Assembly: GCA_028682985.1 (NCBI GenBank)
Contig: JAJRAE010000061.1
Location: 1-5,956, forward strand
Origin: Methanobacterium sp.
Lineage (GTDB): Archaea; Methanobacteriota; Methanobacteria; Methanobacteriales; Methanobacteriaceae
Direction: 5' to 3'
Length of the DNA stretch: 5,956 nucleotides
Shown here piece by piece: positions 1 to 5,956 of this stretch. Under the pieces are notes generated by a model, which was not told the DNA's origin, did not search any database, and was given only the letters and a program-made list of their open reading frames with translations. Numbering within the stretch: the stretch's first letter is position 1; every line of letters starts with the position of its first letter. A program made the position numbers and the translations under genes.

Positions 1-971
1 AGGCATTAAACTGTAAGATATGTGAGAGAAGATGCATTATTTCCTCCGGCAAAACAGGTTTCTGTGAAATGCGAGAAAATGATGATGATAAGATTTATTC
101 CCTGAACTATGGAGCAGCATCATCCATAGCAGTGGATCCCATAGAAAAAAAGCCCTTATTCCATTTCTATCCAGGAACTTCCGTATTTTCCCTGGGAAGT
201 GTAGGCTGTAATTTCCGATGCAAGCACTGCCAGAACTGGGGCATATCACAGGCAGAACTGAATAACATACCTACCCAGGAACTGTCCCCCGAAGAAGCCA
301 TACGACTCACCAAGGAATATGGCTGTAAATCAATTGCCTGGACCTATAATGAACCCACCATGTGGTTTGAATACACCTTGGACAGTGCTAAATTAGCCAA
401 GAAACAAGATATAAAAACAGTGTATGTTACCAATGGATATATGAGTGAAGAATCCTTCCAGGAGATAAATCCATACCTGGACGCTGCCAACATTGACCTC
501 AAGGGCTTATCAGAAAAGTTCTATGTAGATCTTTGCGAAGCACATTTACAACCAGTTCTGGATAACATCATCAGAATGCATGATGCTAAAATACATATCG
601 AAATCACTAACCTGATGATACCCGGTTATAACGATTCAAAGGAGGATATAAAGGCTCTGGTTAAATTCATGGCGGAAGAAGTGAGCCCCGAAGTGCCTCT
701 TCATTTCACCAGATTTTTCCCCCAGTACCAGATGCAGCAGCTCCCACCCACAGAGTTAAAAAAATTAGAAAAAGCCCACCAGATAGCAAGTGAAGCAGGT
801 ATAAAATATGTTTATATAGGTAACGCCCCATCCTCTGGTGGTGAAAACACTTACTGCCCAGAATGTGGAGAAGCAGTAATTAAAAGAGATGGATTCTCAG
901 TGCTGGGTGATGATATTAAAGAATCAGGGAGATGCCCTAAATGTAGGGCTGATCTAAATATCATAACATAG
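1..971 (+). CDS. amrS: AmmeMemoRadiSam system radical SAM enzyme, 5'-truncated by window edge
   Basis: The reading frame is open from base 3 to the TAG at 969-971 (322 visible residues), so the ATG at 69 is internal and the true start lies left of the window. Residues before that Met belong to the family: a cysteine cluster C4-x2-C7-x3-C11-x9-C21 followed by R24-E-N. The radical SAM motif CxxxCxxC is at visible residues C69, C73 and C76 (bases 207-230), preceded by a VDPIEKKPLFHFYPG stretch typical of AmrS. The C-terminus carries a zinc-ribbon-like pair, CPEC (285-288) and CPKC (311-314). The family is expected to bind a 4Fe-4S cluster and cleave S-adenosylmethionine; it normally occurs with Memo and AMMECR1 proteins, neither of which is in this window. 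The substrate is not readable from the sequence. Visible length is close to the usual 330-345 residues, so only a few residues are missing. Family call is firm; function is open. Confidence 0.92.
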   Translation, partial: ALNCKICERRCIISSGKTGFCEMRENDDDKIYSLNYGAASSIAVDPIEKKPLFHFYPGTSVFSLGSVGCNFRCKHCQNWGISQAELNNIPTQELSPEEAIRLTKEYGCKSIAWTYNEPTMWFEYTLDSAKLAKKQDIKTVYVTNGYMSEESFQEINPYLDAANIDLKGLSEKFYVDLCEAHLQPVLDNIIRMHDAKIHIEITNLMIPGYNDSKEDIKALVKFMAEEVSPEVPLHFTRFFPQYQMQQLPPTELKKLEKAHQIASEAGIKYVYIGNAPSSGGENTYCPECGEAVIKRDGFSVLGDDIKESGRCPKCRADLNIIT

Positions 972-981
972 GTAATCTAAT

Positions 982-1024
982 AAAAAAATTGTAAACATTG
1001 GTTTCTAAAATAAAAAAGTAAAAA
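982..1024 (-). terminator. T-run terminator cluster for the purE-ubiD operon
   Basis: Read on the minus strand just after the ubiD stop, this spacer gives T-runs of 5 (1020-1024), 6 (1012-1017) and 7 (982-988). Serial U-runs of this kind are the usual intrinsic termination signal in Methanobacteriales. There is no strong stem in front of them. The whole 972-1041 spacer holds nothing else that I can see. Confidence 0.5.
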
Positions 1025-1038
1025 TATTTTAGTATTAA

Positions 1039-1043
1039 TTTTT
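1039..1043 (+). terminator. Short T-run terminator candidate for amrS
   Basis: A TTTTT run inside TTAATTTTTATT lies about 70 bases after the amrS stop and overlaps the stop codon of the convergent ubiD gene. Archaeal transcription commonly ends at U-runs without a stem. The run is short, so the call is tentative. Confidence 0.3.
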
Positions 1044-2334
1044 ATTCGGACTGACTTACCCTCTTAAATTTATCCAATTTATCCAGAGGTTTGGTTGCGT
1101 CGATACCTATCTTGGTAGTGGTTCCGTCTGGAGTGGCCGTGGGATCCAGAGAAGAACCGCGGGCCCCAGGTATAATAAGCACGTCATCATCGCCTTTAAC
1201 CCGGGTAGCAATAGCATATTCTAAATCAGCACTATTAAATACGTTTATATCATCATCCACAACCACACAGTGTTTTAGGGATGGATGAGCAGTGAGGGCT
1301 GCCATTAAAACGTTTTTACCATCACCCTGCGTCTGCTTCTGTATGGAAACCGCGGCATGGAGCCAGCAACAGCCACCCTCAGTTAAAATCACGTTCTTAA
1401 TGGTGGGCACTGTGTTTCTGACAATGTTAAATATCCTTGGTTCTTGAGGCATGCCTTGTAAGAGTTTATGCTCCATTCCAGCGGGCATTATAGCATGGAA
1501 TAGTGGATTTTGTTTGTAATGCATTTTTTTAAGTTCAATAACGGGTTCCTGTCGCACCACATCATATGTGTCGGTGAGATCCACAAACGGCCCTTCATCC
1601 TCCCTGATGTGGGGTAATATTTTTCCTTCCAGGAGAATTTCACAGTCTGGCACCTCCAAATCCACACTGTCGCATTTAATGAGTTTCATCTGTCCCTGAT
1701 GGAATTCGTTGGCCACCTCCAGTTCATCGGTGGAAATGGGGATGGAAGTGCAGGATGCCAGAAGGGTGGCTGGATGTATACCAATAGCTATGGCCACATC
1801 AAGTGGCTGATCTTGTTCTTCTGCCATTTGGTTGTAGGTGTAGAGATTTCGGGGAACTATCCTTACTCCCAAACGGTTATCACCGGTAACCAGCATTCGG
1901 TGAATGGAAGCATTTCTGATGCCTGTTTCCGGATTTTTAGCTATGATTACTCCGGCGGTGATGTATGGACCAGCATCTTTCCGGTAATAGGTGGGTATTG
2001 GTATTTCTTTGAGATCTGCTTTTTTGGATGTCTGGAAATTCTGGGATGTCTTTTCATATATTTCGACTGGTAATGGATTTTCCATAGCTTTTATGATTCT
2101 ACCACTTATTTCAGGTACTTTAACATTCAAAGCCCTTGCTATTTTCTCTCTACTATTGCAGATTCCTGAAATAATCTTTTTATTACTTTCTGTTATGTTG
2201 TTGATTAGCACCACATCATGTGGATTATTTCTCAGTATCTGTGCAACCTGATATTTCAGAGAAATTTCTTCATCAACCTCAATTACTTTATATTCATTTT
2301 CCAGTTCAGTAAGAAAATCTCTTAAATTATCCAT
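1042..2334 (-). CDS. UbiD-family decarboxylase, probable anhydromevalonate phosphate decarboxylase
   Basis: A 430-residue UbiD-family protein. Members use prenylated FMN to decarboxylate unsaturated acids. The catalytic Arg-Glu-Asp set is visible: N141 and R146 in NASIHR, then E247 in EGPF with D252 five residues on, as in fungal Fdc1 (Arg173, Glu277, Glu282). The C-terminus has the family DPTATPDGTTTKIGIDATK stretch. Archaea of this type use a UbiD homologue to turn trans-anhydromevalonate phosphate into isopentenyl phosphate, feeding ether-lipid synthesis; length and host fit that role, but it is inferred, not shown. The usual His ligand for the metal and prFMN phosphate appears to be Asn163 here. 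Start: the frame opens at TTG 2346, but ATG 2334 has GGTGA five bases upstream and gives MDNLRDFL, so I chose it. It lies 24 bases after purE and is probably cotranscribed with it. A UbiX partner is not in the window. Confidence 0.88.
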   Translation of the reverse strand: MDNLRDFLTELENEYKVIEVDEEISLKYQVAQILRNNPHDVVLINNITESNKKIISGICNSREKIARALNVKVPEISGRIIKAMENPLPVEIYEKTSQNFQTSKKADLKEIPIPTYYRKDAGPYITAGVIIAKNPETGIRNASIHRMLVTGDNRLGVRIVPRNLYTYNQMAEEQDQPLDVAIAIGIHPATLLASCTSIPISTDELEVANEFHQGQMKLIKCDSVDLEVPDCEILLEGKILPHIREDEGPFVDLTDTYDVVRQEPVIELKKMHYKQNPLFHAIMPAGMEHKLLQGMPQEPRIFNIVRNTVPTIKNVILTEGGCCWLHAAVSIQKQTQGDGKNVLMAALTAHPSLKHCVVVDDDINVFNSADLEYAIATRVKGDDDVLIIPGARGSSLDPTATPDGTTTKIGIDATKPLDKLDKFKRVSQSE

Positions 2335-2339
2335 AAATC

Positions 2340-2344
2340 TCACC
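2340..2344 (-). promoter_or_regulatory. Ribosome binding site that sets the ubiD start
   Basis: GGTGA lies five bases before ATG 2334 and matches the archaeal anti-Shine-Dalgarno end of 16S rRNA. The upstream in-frame TTG (2346) and GTG (2343) overlap this site, which argues against them as starts. Confidence 0.7.
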
Positions 2345-2358
2345 AACCCTTTATTTTT

Positions 2359-3366
2359 TTAGTTGTGTTCATGTTTTTCCTTTAAATCCAGTAAATTTTT
2401 CTGTAATTTTTCGTTGTTAATGGCCAGCATTTCAGCAGCCAGCAGAGCAGCGTTACCTCCCTCATCTATCCCCATTGTTGCTACGGGAACTCCTGGCGGC
2501 ATGTTCACCATGGACAGTAAGGCATCTAATCCATCCAGTCTAATGGAACAGGGCACTCCTATTACTGGTTTTTCGGTATAGGCCACCACTGAGCCAGTTA
2601 CATGTGCGGATAATCCGGAGATGGCTATAAATATTTTAGCATCATCCATCTGTCCCATATAATCCTCAAATACCACGGGATCTCTTATAGGGGATAGTAT
2701 CTTTAGATCATATGATATGTTCAGTTTATCCAGCAGGCCTGTTGTCTTTTCAGCTATCTTAATATCTGAATAACTTCCTGCTATTATTGCTATGTCCGGC
2801 TGGTCTTCCGGTGATTTATTATCTTTAAATATGTTTGGACTTATTTCTGGGAAAGTATTTTTAACATAATATTTCCCAGTGAGTCGGGATTCCAGCTTTT
2901 TTTCATCTTTATCCACCTTGAAGAAGAATTCTTTCCGCATATGGGATAGATTTTCCCGTACTTCATCGTCATGAATCCCTATTATTTGTGCTGCCAGTAT
3001 CGCGCCATTTTCTCCACGATCTATGCCCACAGTTGCTACTGGTGCTCCCTGAGGCATCTGTGATGTGGCAAATAAGGCGTCCAATCCATTCAGTTTAACA
3101 TCTACAGGCACCCCCACCACGGGTTTGTGTGTGTTGGCTGCGATTATGCCAGGGAGATGAGCTGATAATCCGGCTATTCCCAGGAACACCTCCACTCCAT
3201 TTTTGGTGGATTCAGTTACGATTTGTTTAACTTTCTGGTGCGTGCGGTGGGCTGAAGCCACATGCAAATCATAGGGAATTTCCATAGTTTCCAGTATGTC
3301 TATGGATTTTTCAGCAATTATAAAGTCAGAAGCGCTCCCCATTAAAATCATAATTTTTGGTTCCAT
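2359..3366 (-). CDS. purE: PurE, tandem-duplicated phosphoribosylaminoimidazole carboxylase / N5-CAIR mutase
   Basis: A 335-residue protein made of two PurE domains; a single PurE is about 160 residues. PurE makes CAIR in purine synthesis, from N5-CAIR (class I) or from AIR and CO2 (class II). Domain 1 (about 1-135) has MGSASD at 9-14, SAHR at 38-41 with the catalytic-type His40, GLSAHLPG at 66-73 and MPQGAPVAT. Domain 2 (about 189-335) has AGSYSD, GLSAHVTG and the well-kept NMPPGVPVATMGIDEGGNAA, but its SAHR is replaced by SPIR (225-228), so that site lacks the His. A charged linker (about 136-188) joins them. I recall double-length PurE from Methanothermobacter and Methanobrevibacter, so the layout fits Methanobacteriales. 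No PurK is in the window. GGTGG seven bases before ATG 3366 supports the start. First gene of a probable purE-ubiD operon. Confidence 0.93.
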   Translation of the reverse strand: MEPKIMILMGSASDFIIAEKSIDILETMEIPYDLHVASAHRTHQKVKQIVTESTKNGVEVFLGIAGLSAHLPGIIAANTHKPVVGVPVDVKLNGLDALFATSQMPQGAPVATVGIDRGENGAILAAQIIGIHDDEVRENLSHMRKEFFFKVDKDEKKLESRLTGKYYVKNTFPEISPNIFKDNKSPEDQPDIAIIAGSYSDIKIAEKTTGLLDKLNISYDLKILSPIRDPVVFEDYMGQMDDAKIFIAISGLSAHVTGSVVAYTEKPVIGVPCSIRLDGLDALLSMVNMPPGVPVATMGIDEGGNAALLAAEMLAINNEKLQKNLLDLKEKHEHN

Positions 3367-3530
3367 AATTTTTCCACCAATTTAGCTTATTTAATGATTT
3401 GTTAATTCAATTCCAGTTTAAATTAAATTCAACAAATTAATACTAAAATTATATGCATCAGAAAAGTAAATAAAGTTTTTTAACAGTTTAAATACAAAAA
3501 TAAATTATCAGTATAAATATCATTATATAC
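3367..3530. promoter_or_regulatory. Divergent AT-rich promoter region between purE and the glycosyltransferase gene
   Basis: This very AT-rich spacer must hold promoters in both directions. On the plus strand, TTTAAATA at 3487-3494 matches the archaeal TATA consensus TTTAWATA exactly, and TATAAATA at 3512-3519 and TTATATAC at 3523-3530 are alternatives closer to the gene. Toward purE the best candidate is the weaker CATATAAT (minus strand, 3457-3450), about 85 bases before the purE ATG. No clear purine-rich BRE stands out. Low sequence complexity makes every TATA call uncertain, and I see no coding sequence or RNA here. Confidence 0.5.
3374..3378 (-). promoter_or_regulatory. Ribosome binding site of purE
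   Basis: GGTGG seven bases before the ATG at 3366, in ordinary archaeal position. Confidence 0.6.
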
Positions 3531-3539
3531 TTGATAATT
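3503..3539. repeat. Nested inverted repeat at the glycosyltransferase promoter
   Basis: AATTATCAGTATA (3503-3515) pairs with TATAC-t-TGATAATT (3526-3539): 13 paired bases per arm, one unpaired T at 3531 and a 10-base centre. It covers the proximal TATA-like elements. It could be an operator for a dimeric regulator or a transcript stem-loop if transcription starts at the distal TATA box. AT-rich composition raises the chance of a coincidental palindrome. Confidence 0.45.
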
Positions 3540-3565
3540 AATGTTATAAGAAAAATAAATCTTTT

Positions 3566-3572
3566 GAAGGTG
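3566..3572 (+). promoter_or_regulatory. Ribosome binding site that suggests a TTG start at 3582
   Basis: GAAGGTG is the only good Shine-Dalgarno match in front of the glycosyltransferase domain. It sits nine bases before TTG 3582. There is no in-frame ATG between 3531 and the catalytic domain, and the upstream TTG 3531 has no such site and lies in the bulge of the promoter palindrome. Confidence 0.5.
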
Positions 3573-3581
3573 CAGTCACAA

Positions 3582-5297
3582 TTGTTATGGATAGTTCTAA
3601 TTTTATTGTTTATAATTGGCTCCATTAAAACAGTTAACTCCAATAATCTGTCAGTTTCTGTGATTATCCCTGCATTTAATGAGGATAAAACTGTGGGGCA
3701 GGTAGTTAAGACTGTTAAAGAGTTAGATTATATCGATGAAATCATTGTAGTTGATGATGGATCCTATGATAATACCTCTCGAGTCGCTGCAGAAGCGGGT
3801 GCCACAGTCATCCAGCATACCAAAAATAGAGGAAAAGGATCAGCCATCAAAACTGGTTTTAAAAATTCAAAAGGGGAAATAGTAGTCTTTTTAGATGCTG
3901 ATATTGAGAATTTAACTGCAGAGCAAGTTGATAAAATTATCCAACCCCTGATAACTGGCGAAGCGGATATAACCAAAACCAAGTTTAAAAGGGCAGCTGG
4001 TCGAGTGACTGAGCTAACTGCAAAACCACTCTTAAACTTCTTTTTCCCTGAATTAAAATTTGACCAGCCACTGAGCGGACAATTCGCAGCTAAAAGATCG
4101 TTCTTAAACCGCATAAAACTGGAGGACGACTACGGGGTGGATGTGGGTATTGTTCTGGATGCTGAAGTAAGGGGCCTTAAGATTAAAGAAGTTGATATCG
4201 GGGAGATACATCATATGCTCTCTTCCCTACATGAACTAAATCTGGTGGCCACTGAAGTGGTACGTACCATTGTACAGCGGGCCACTGAATACGGCAGAGT
4301 GGCCATGATTGACTCCCTGGGCAGATTTATTAGGATGGAAATATTGGGGCTTTCCCTGGTTTTTCTGGGTGTCTTCAGCACCTTCTTTATAAGACCAGTG
4401 CCCGTGGAGTTGGGAATATTTATCTCAGCAGCCGGGGCAGTGGTGGCTGTATATTATATAATTAAGATAATCAGAACGTCGTACAACATGCTGAGAAAAG
4501 CAGAAGGCAGATGGCAAACCCTTAAATCCTATTTCTACATGCATTCTCCCATCATAGTTTCTGCCCTTATATTATTGGCCATGATCAGCACCCTGGTGGG
4601 GGCCATCCATTTTGAAGATGGAAGGGTAACCATTGAACCTACATCCCGTAATTTAATAATATGGGGTCCTAATGAGAATAATAAAAGTTTCGACCTCCGG
4701 GGGCCTTACATAGTGGACAGCGCCCTGGAAAATGAAACAAACCTCATAAGGATGCCACAGGAGGCTATGGATTCACTGGAACTGGGATATGGTGACAGCA
4801 TATATATCAATAGTCAGAATTACTCCTTGAATCAGACGATTCCTGGGGAGGATACGGTGATGCGAATACCGGCAGATGCCAGGACATTCTTAGGATTGAA
4901 TGTAAGGGATGTTATACGAGATAGTGATGTGAGAAATATCTTCAAAAATCTTTATGCTGTAAAACATGTTCCCGTGGAAAATTACGCTAATTTAACCATT
5001 AATGAAGGGGTATTGATAAAAACAGGGGCTGATAATGCCAGGATTGTTAATATCTATATCAATGATCTGAGGGTAGCCAGCACCAAGGGTGTGTTTAAAA
5101 ACGGCACTTATGGCGTTTACATTAATGGTCTTAGGTATAAGAATATTTACATAGATGAACAATATCCTGAAGGCAATTATTTCATCTACTTAAATGATAA
5201 AGTGATCCGGGTAGAGATTGAAAGACCTGATAAATCAGACATGATCTTTGCCAGTGAAGATGAGGGAATGTTTTTGAATTTGATATTCAATGAATAA
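3582..5297 (+). CDS. Membrane glycosyltransferase, GpgS-like catalytic domain fused to an extracytoplasmic beta-rich domain
   Basis: 571 residues from TTG 3582; the frame is open from TTG 3531, so the N-terminus is uncertain. A hydrophobic segment (about 2-16) is followed by a GT-A domain (about 22-245) with VIIPAFNE, VVDDGS (56-61), GKGSA with Lys85, DAD (105-107), GRVTEL (140-145), QPLSGQF (162-168), YGVDVG (184-189) and His211. These match glucosyl-3-phosphoglycerate synthase (GpgS, GT81) closely, including the GRVTEL..KPLL block; the RAHRN segment after the domain is changed to IHHML, so the acceptor may not be 3-phosphoglycerate. Three more helices follow (about 254-270, 277-296, 324-342). 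The loop at 297-323 is rich in Arg and Lys, so it is probably cytoplasmic and the C-terminal 230 residues outside. That tail has six N-glycosylation sequons, a duplicated AbrB-like motif and a three-fold repeat; I do not recognise it as a known family. Role inferred: transfer of a sugar to a membrane or surface acceptor. Confidence 0.85.
   Translation: MLWIVLILLFIIGSIKTVNSNNLSVSVIIPAFNEDKTVGQVVKTVKELDYIDEIIVVDDGSYDNTSRVAAEAGATVIQHTKNRGKGSAIKTGFKNSKGEIVVFLDADIENLTAEQVDKIIQPLITGEADITKTKFKRAAGRVTELTAKPLLNFFFPELKFDQPLSGQFAAKRSFLNRIKLEDDYGVDVGIVLDAEVRGLKIKEVDIGEIHHMLSSLHELNLVATEVVRTIVQRATEYGRVAMIDSLGRFIRMEILGLSLVFLGVFSTFFIRPVPVELGIFISAAGAVVAVYYIIKIIRTSYNMLRKAEGRWQTLKSYFYMHSPIIVSALILLAMISTLVGAIHFEDGRVTIEPTSRNLIIWGPNENNKSFDLRGPYIVDSALENETNLIRMPQEAMDSLELGYGDSIYINSQNYSLNQTIPGEDTVMRIPADARTFLGLNVRDVIRDSDVRNIFKNLYAVKHVPVENYANLTINEGVLIKTGADNARIVNIYINDLRVASTKGVFKNGTYGVYINGLRYKNIYIDEQYPEGNYFIYLNDKVIRVEIERPDKSDMIFASEDEGMFLNLIFNE
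4740..4919 (+). repeat. Duplicated AbrB/double-psi-like motif within the glycosyltransferase tail
   Basis: Two protein segments align without gaps: LIRMPQEAMDSLELGYGDSI (bases 4743-4802) and VMRIPADARTFLGLNVRDVI (4857-4916). The shared pattern is h-x/M-R-h-P-x-x-A-x-x-x-L-x-L-x-x-x-D-x-I. This is the look of half-motifs in AbrB-like swapped-hairpin or double-psi beta-barrel domains. The match is by eye only; a barrel on the outside of the membrane would be unusual. Confidence 0.45.
5049..5213 (+). repeat. Three-fold repeat of about 22 residues in the glycosyltransferase C-terminus
   Basis: NIYINDLRV, GVYINGLRY and FIYLNDKVIRV recur with tyrosine-to-tyrosine spacings of 21 and 23 residues, separated by Gly/Asn-rich turns (NGTY, EGNY). 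The pattern suggests a regular stack of beta hairpins near the end of the protein. Confidence 0.5.
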
Positions 5298-5337
5298 TAA
5301 ATTAAAATAAATGAAACAAGAAATTTAGAAGGAAAAC

Positions 5338-5956
5338 TTAATAATAAACTTTAACCGCTTCATCAATATCATCATAGAGTCCTAAAGCCGCTAAAGCACC
5401 GATTTCACCCCGTGCACCGGTTACCTCCATCAATTCAACTCCAACTTCACGAGCAACCTTTTGGGTTTCCTCCAAATAGATCATAGATTTCTTAGCGGCT
5501 ATTCCATATTCTCTAAGTTTTTCAGGAATAGTTAAACCTTCCAGTACAGCTATGGCAGTTTTATCTGATAAGGTGTGTTTATTAAGTATTTTCAAAGCTT
5601 CTTCTACCAATTTATTTTTTTCACCAGGTTTCACAGCAAATACCAGTGCTATGGATACGCAGTTCTGTGTTTTATTAGGATTATGAGGATATAATTGAAC
5701 AGTAACATGGTCCAAATATTCGAATCCCATTTTATCTAGCTCCATACCAGTATTATTAGCCAATGTCCAGGTTGCTCCCTCTTCCGGGGTGTCTGTATCA
5801 TCAATTCCCAGCACTACTTTTTCCATGACCGGTGTAACTACTGCTGCTCTTCCTACCTTGGAGCCACCGCCAACATCATATAATTCTACTCTTTTAACTC
5901 CTTGAGCCATTCCCCGGCACATAGCAGCACCTACACCAGCACCAGCAAGACCCGCA
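5338..5956 (-). CDS. Methanogenesis marker protein 11, C-terminal part, 5'-truncated by window edge
   Basis: The minus-strand frame stays open through the right edge: eleven codons upstream of the Met at 5922 encode AGLAGAGVGAA, which continues naturally into MCRGMAQGV, so the start lies beyond the window (205 residues visible; the family is about 300). Recognisable parts are the GIDDTD motif followed by TPEEGATWTLANN, and a closing ARGEIGALAALGLYDD segment. The GIDDTD and GALAA-type blocks resemble TiaS, the archaeal enzyme that puts agmatine on the anticodon of tRNA-Ile, so a related nucleotide-using fold is likely. The gene is a marker conserved in methanogens; its reaction is not known to me. 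It converges on the glycosyltransferase gene with a 40-base spacer that has no obvious terminator T-run for either strand. Confidence 0.88.
   Translation of the reverse strand, partial: AGLAGAGVGAAMCRGMAQGVKRVELYDVGGGSKVGRAAVVTPVMEKVVLGIDDTDTPEEGATWTLANNTGMELDKMGFEYLDHVTVQLYPHNPNKTQNCVSIALVFAVKPGEKNKLVEEALKILNKHTLSDKTAIAVLEGLTIPEKLREYGIAAKKSMIYLEETQKVAREVGVELMEVTGARGEIGALAALGLYDDIDEAVKVYY

Noticed and set aside
69..71. ATG at 69 as the start of amrS
   Set aside because: The frame is open to the left edge and the upstream codons encode the family's conserved cysteine cluster, so this Met is internal.
37..249. Minus-strand open frame of 70 residues
   Set aside because: It is antisense to the radical SAM core of amrS.
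1699..2251. Two plus-strand open frames of 124 and 86 residues
   Set aside because: They lie fully antisense to the conserved ubiD gene and show no recognisable protein features.
2335..2346. TTG 2346 as the ubiD start
   Set aside because: The GGTGA ribosome binding site overlaps this stretch and points to ATG 2334.
3453..3458. ATGCAT palindrome in the divergent spacer
   Set aside because: A 6-base palindrome in AT-rich DNA is expected by chance and has no second copy nearby.
3541..3549. ATG at 3541 as a small gene or glycosyltransferase start
   Set aside because: It is out of frame and reaches a stop after two codons.
3764..4114. Minus-strand open frame of 116 residues
   Set aside because: It is antisense to the conserved catalytic domain of the glycosyltransferase and has no supporting motif or ribosome binding site that I could see.
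5920..5922. ATG at 5922 as the start of the marker protein 11 gene
   Set aside because: Upstream codons stay open to the window edge and read as a Gly/Ala-rich continuation, and the visible part is about 100 residues short of the family length.

Overview
The window reads as chromosomal DNA of a methanogenic archaeon, most likely in the order Methanobacteriales (Methanobacterium-like). The reasons are a methanogenesis marker protein 11 gene, a double-length PurE of the kind I know from Methanobacteriales, an archaeal UbiD-family decarboxylase of about 430 residues, AT-rich spacers with TTTAAATA-like promoter elements and T-run terminators, and GGTG-type ribosome binding sites. The assignment is by recognition; I could not run any search.

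Layout from left to right: (1) positions 1-971, plus strand, an AmmeMemoRadiSam-type radical SAM protein (amrS) whose start lies outside the window; (2) 972-1041, a short AT-rich convergent spacer with T-runs for both strands; (3) 1042-2334, minus strand, a UbiD-family decarboxylase, probably the anhydromevalonate phosphate decarboxylase of the archaeal mevalonate pathway; (4) 2359-3366, minus strand, a tandem-duplicated PurE for purine synthesis, 24 bases upstream of ubiD and probably in one operon with it; (5) 3367-3581, an AT-rich divergent promoter region containing a nested inverted repeat; (6) 3582-5297, plus strand, a membrane glycosyltransferase whose catalytic part resembles glucosyl-3-phosphoglycerate synthase and whose C-terminal 230 residues look like a surface-exposed, repeat-containing beta-rich domain; (7) 5338-5956, minus strand, the C-terminal part of methanogenesis marker protein 11, running off the right edge.

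Most of the window is housekeeping or conserved methanogen metabolism: isoprenoid lipid precursor synthesis (ubiD), purine synthesis (purE) and two conserved but poorly understood genes (amrS, mmp11). The unusual gene is the glycosyltransferase. It has no ATG start before its catalytic domain, a 13-bp-arm inverted repeat at its promoter, four probable membrane helices, six N-glycosylation sequons in its predicted outside part, a duplicated AbrB/double-psi-like motif and a three-fold repeat of about 22 residues. I see no RNA gene, CRISPR array, insertion sequence or prophage. No multi-gene undescribed system is evident; the fused glycosyltransferase is the best candidate for something new.
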